Source of the DNA: Arenibacter sp. P308M17
GTDB taxonomy: Bacteria > Bacteroidota > Bacteroidia > Flavobacteriales > Flavobacteriaceae
DNA length: 64,000 bases
NCBI RefSeq assembly: GCF_003426735.1
Contig: NZ_QVON01000001.1
Coordinates: forward strand, 186,001 to 250,000
Direction: 5' to 3'
Shown: positions 62,078 to 64,000 of the stretch, one piece after another
How the letters are laid out: each line of letters starts with the position of its first letter
Position numbering within the stretch: the first letter of the stretch is position 1
Notes under the pieces: model-generated
Database searches by the model: none
Told to the model about the DNA's origin: nothing
Seen by the model: only the letters and a program-made list of their open reading frames with translations
Program-made: the position numbers and the translations under genes

Positions 62078-63103
62078 ATGGAAAAGAAAACGACCATATA
62101 TGATATTGCGGCCAAACTTGGTCTAACCGCTGCCACAGTCTCCAGGGCCTTGAACAACAATGCCAAAATAAGTTTAAACACCCGCAAGTTGGTCTTGGAG
62201 ACGGCTTTGGAAATGAATTATGAACAGAATAAGTTGGCTTTGGCCCTAAAAAGTGGAAAAAGTTATAATGTAGGGGTCATAGTTCCCAGAATTGATAGTA
62301 ATTTCTTTTCAACCGTTATACGTGGCATTGAAGAAGAATTGTATCCCAAGGGCTACCATGTCATTATCTGCCAGACCCACAACCAGGAAAATTTGGAAAT
62401 TGAAAAAATAAATTCCCTCTTAAATGTTCAGGTAGATGGCATTTTAATGTCTATTTCCAATGCCGATCTGGAGGAAGATAAAGGGTTTAACAAACTTTTA
62501 AAAAATAAAGGAACGCCATTGGTGTTCTTTGATAGAAAGAAGGACATAAAGGGGGTTAGTTCTGTAACCATAGATGATTTCAAGGGAGGATATGATGCCA
62601 CCAAACACCTAATAGAACAGGGCTGCAGGCGTATAGCCCATCTGTACAACGACCGTAAGTTTGAGATTTTCAACAATAGGTTTTTAGGGTATAGGCAGGC
62701 TTTGCTCGATAATGGCATTGAATTCGACGAAAGTTTGGAAATCGAAACCATTAGCAATGTGGCGGAGGGCAGAAAATCCGCTAGGGAGTTGCTTGGTAGG
62801 GACAGACCTCCGGATGCTATTTTTTCTTCCAGTGATTTTGCGGCTTTGGGGGCCTTGCAGGAAATAAGGGAGCGCGGACTTGGCATTCCGGAGGACATAT
62901 GTATTGTTGGATTCTCCAATGAGCCATTTACTAAGTTTATGGAATTGACCATCACTTCAGTGGATCAGTTTCCTATGGAAATGGGGAAAGTGGCGGCCCA
63001 GGTATTTTTGGAAGAGGTAAGCAATATCCAGGACATCAAAATAGCCAAAAATATTGTGCTGACACCGGAACTGATTGTGAGAAAATCGTCATTAAAAACT
63101 TAG
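62078..63103 (+). CDS. LacI-family transcriptional regulator
   Basis: 341 residues: N-terminal LacI HTH (TIYDIAAKLGLTAATVSRALNNNAKISLNT, residues 5-34) and the periplasmic-binding-protein-like effector domain (NVGVIVPRIDSNFF to the end, with VDGILMSIS and DAIFSSSDFAALGALQ). It binds an operator and dissociates or binds on effector sugar. It sits between a TonB receptor (divergent) and a tagaturonate reductase (convergent), so uronate-related control is a reasonable guess. Confidence 0.92.
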   Translation: MEKKTTIYDIAAKLGLTAATVSRALNNNAKISLNTRKLVLETALEMNYEQNKLALALKSGKSYNVGVIVPRIDSNFFSTVIRGIEEELYPKGYHVIICQTHNQENLEIEKINSLLNVQVDGILMSISNADLEEDKGFNKLLKNKGTPLVFFDRKKDIKGVSSVTIDDFKGGYDATKHLIEQGCRRIAHLYNDRKFEIFNNRFLGYRQALLDNGIEFDESLEIETISNVAEGRKSARELLGRDRPPDAIFSSSDFAALGALQEIRERGLGIPEDICIVGFSNEPFTKFMELTITSVDQFPMEMGKVAAQVFLEEVSNIQDIKIAKNIVLTPELIVRKSSLKT

Positions 63104-63234
63104 ACATTCTCTCAAAAGGCTTGAATCAATTATCCCAATTCTTCGCGCTTTGATTTTTAAGGGATACACCTCTGCGCCATGGAATTCCATTCCGTTCCAA
63201 AACCCATTTCATTACATATTCTGTTAGTTCTTCC

Positions 63235-64000
63235 TTAGAACCTTTTGCTGAAATTGGCAAACCCCCCTTCTATTCCGTGGGTGTCAATTTCCTCCAAGGC
63301 TACCGCTACGGCATCCGTAAGGTTTTCCGTTTGGTTCAGGTCTTCCCCCCAGTAGCTTGTTTTGCCCAGGACATTTGTAGCTATTTCCCTATAATTATTG
63401 GATTTCCATATGTCGGCAAACACATCCACAATATCCGCACTGTCATTTACCGGTAATTTTTCACCCTTCCAGCTTCCTTTGTAAAATCTGATCAAGGCGG
63501 CAAAGGCAAAGGTGAGGTGGAGGGGTAATTTTTTGTTGAGGGCAACGTATTCCAATAAACTTGGTAGTACCCTTACCTTAAATTTGGAAATGGAATTGAG
63601 GGCTATACTGGATAGGTTATGGACAATAAACGGGTTTCTAAAGCGATCCAAAACCTCTTCGGCAAATTGGTCCAGTTCCTTTTTATCCATAGGGAGGGTT
63701 GGGTTGATCTCGTTAAAGATGGCATTGTTTACAAAGCCACCGGTAAAATCGTTGTCTACGGTTTGCTTTACGGTGGCATTGCCGTATAAAAGGGAAAAGG
63801 GGACCATAGCGGTATGCGCGCCGTTTAGGATTCTAACCTTTCTGGTCCTATAGGGCTGCATATCCGCTACAATCTTTACGTCCAGATCGGTTTTATGAAA
63901 GGGCAACTTGTCCTTAAGTGCGTCATCACCTTCAATCACCCATAGAAAAAATGTTTCCGCCGCTACTATTAAATGGTCCTTATAGGATAGTTGGGCATTG
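63235..64000 (-). CDS. uxaB: Tagaturonate reductase (partial, N-terminus outside window)
   Basis: The frame is open to the right edge: the part beyond 63939 reads NAQLSYKDHLIVAAETFFLWVIEG, so the real start lies outside the window. The visible 254 residues have the mannitol-dehydrogenase-family C-terminal domain: RKVRILNGAHTAMVP, DFTGGFVNN, RFRNPFIVHNLSSIALNSISKFKVRVLPSL. FLWVIEG is typical for altronate oxidoreductase. The enzyme interconverts tagaturonate and altronate with NAD(H) in galacturonate breakdown. The gene is convergent with the LacI regulator, with 131 bp between. Confidence 0.88.
   Translation of the reverse strand, partial: NAQLSYKDHLIVAAETFFLWVIEGDDALKDKLPFHKTDLDVKIVADMQPYRTRKVRILNGAHTAMVPFSLLYGNATVKQTVDNDFTGGFVNNAIFNEINPTLPMDKKELDQFAEEVLDRFRNPFIVHNLSSIALNSISKFKVRVLPSLLEYVALNKKLPLHLTFAFAALIRFYKGSWKGEKLPVNDSADIVDVFADIWKSNNYREIATNVLGKTSYWGEDLNQTENLTDAVAVALEEIDTHGIEGGFANFSKRF

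Overview
The window looks like a chromosomal segment of a marine flavobacterium (Bacteroidota, Flavobacteriaceae type). The evidence is a SusC/SusD pair, several TonB-dependent receptors with N-terminal carboxypeptidase-regulatory-like domains, a VCBS/ASPIC lipoprotein, a carotenoid lycopene cyclase, and promoters of the Bacteroidota form TTG-N19..21-TAnnTTTG (clearest in front of tRNA-Asn). No species can be assigned from the sequence alone.

Layout. 1-14.2 kb, minus strand: the start of a PVC-type dehydrogenase lipoprotein (runs off the left edge), lycopene cyclase, and a SusC-SusD-VCBS outer-membrane uptake set, then a separate TonB receptor. 14.2-16.6 kb, plus strand: a DtxR/MntR-type metal regulator, a ZIP metal transporter and two small membrane proteins; the regulator is divergent from the TonB receptor across an inverted-repeat operator. 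16.6-22.4 kb, minus strand: a secreted protein, the feoA-feoB-Cys-rich ferrous iron operon, a 162-bp palindromic MITE-like element and an SCO copper chaperone. 22.5-24 kb: rseP and tRNA-Asn(GTT).

24.0-42.6 kb is an 18.5-kb integrated island. A 29-bp copy of the tRNA-Asn 3' end is repeated at 24011-24039 and 42552-42580, and a tyrosine recombinase sits just inside the left end. Cargo in order: integrase, a decayed group II intron 3' end, a solitary OLD-type ATPase/TOPRIM nuclease, remnants of a second integrase, an XRE repressor with an 18-bp palindromic operator and three divergent unknown genes, a replication/recombination block (small protein, RecA-like ATPase, DUF3871, RepA-like ATPase, GIY-YIG/NUMOD1 nuclease), then a four-gene type I restriction operon hsdM-hsdS-KAP-hsdR in which a KAP P-loop NTPase lies between hsdS and hsdR, and finally an overlapping pair of unrecognised genes. 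No relaxase or conjugation gene is visible, so the island is probably mobilised or satellite-like. Most of its cargo is plausibly anti-phage.

42.6-50 kb is accessory and partly decayed: a gene-poor 1.4 kb with an eight-unit 11-bp tandem repeat, a Fic protein, a 995-residue TOTE-type primase/SF2 helicase, a truncated sigma factor and two overlapping, mutually similar small genes. 50-54 kb holds a siderophore-type TonB receptor with a PepSY membrane protein. 54.2-57.2 kb holds a toxin-antitoxin pair, a phosphoesterase, and a membrane-bound LuxR-type regulator divergent from a membrane protein across a 13-bp inverted repeat. 57.6-64 kb holds L-serine dehydratase, another TonB receptor, a LacI regulator and a tagaturonate reductase running off the right edge.
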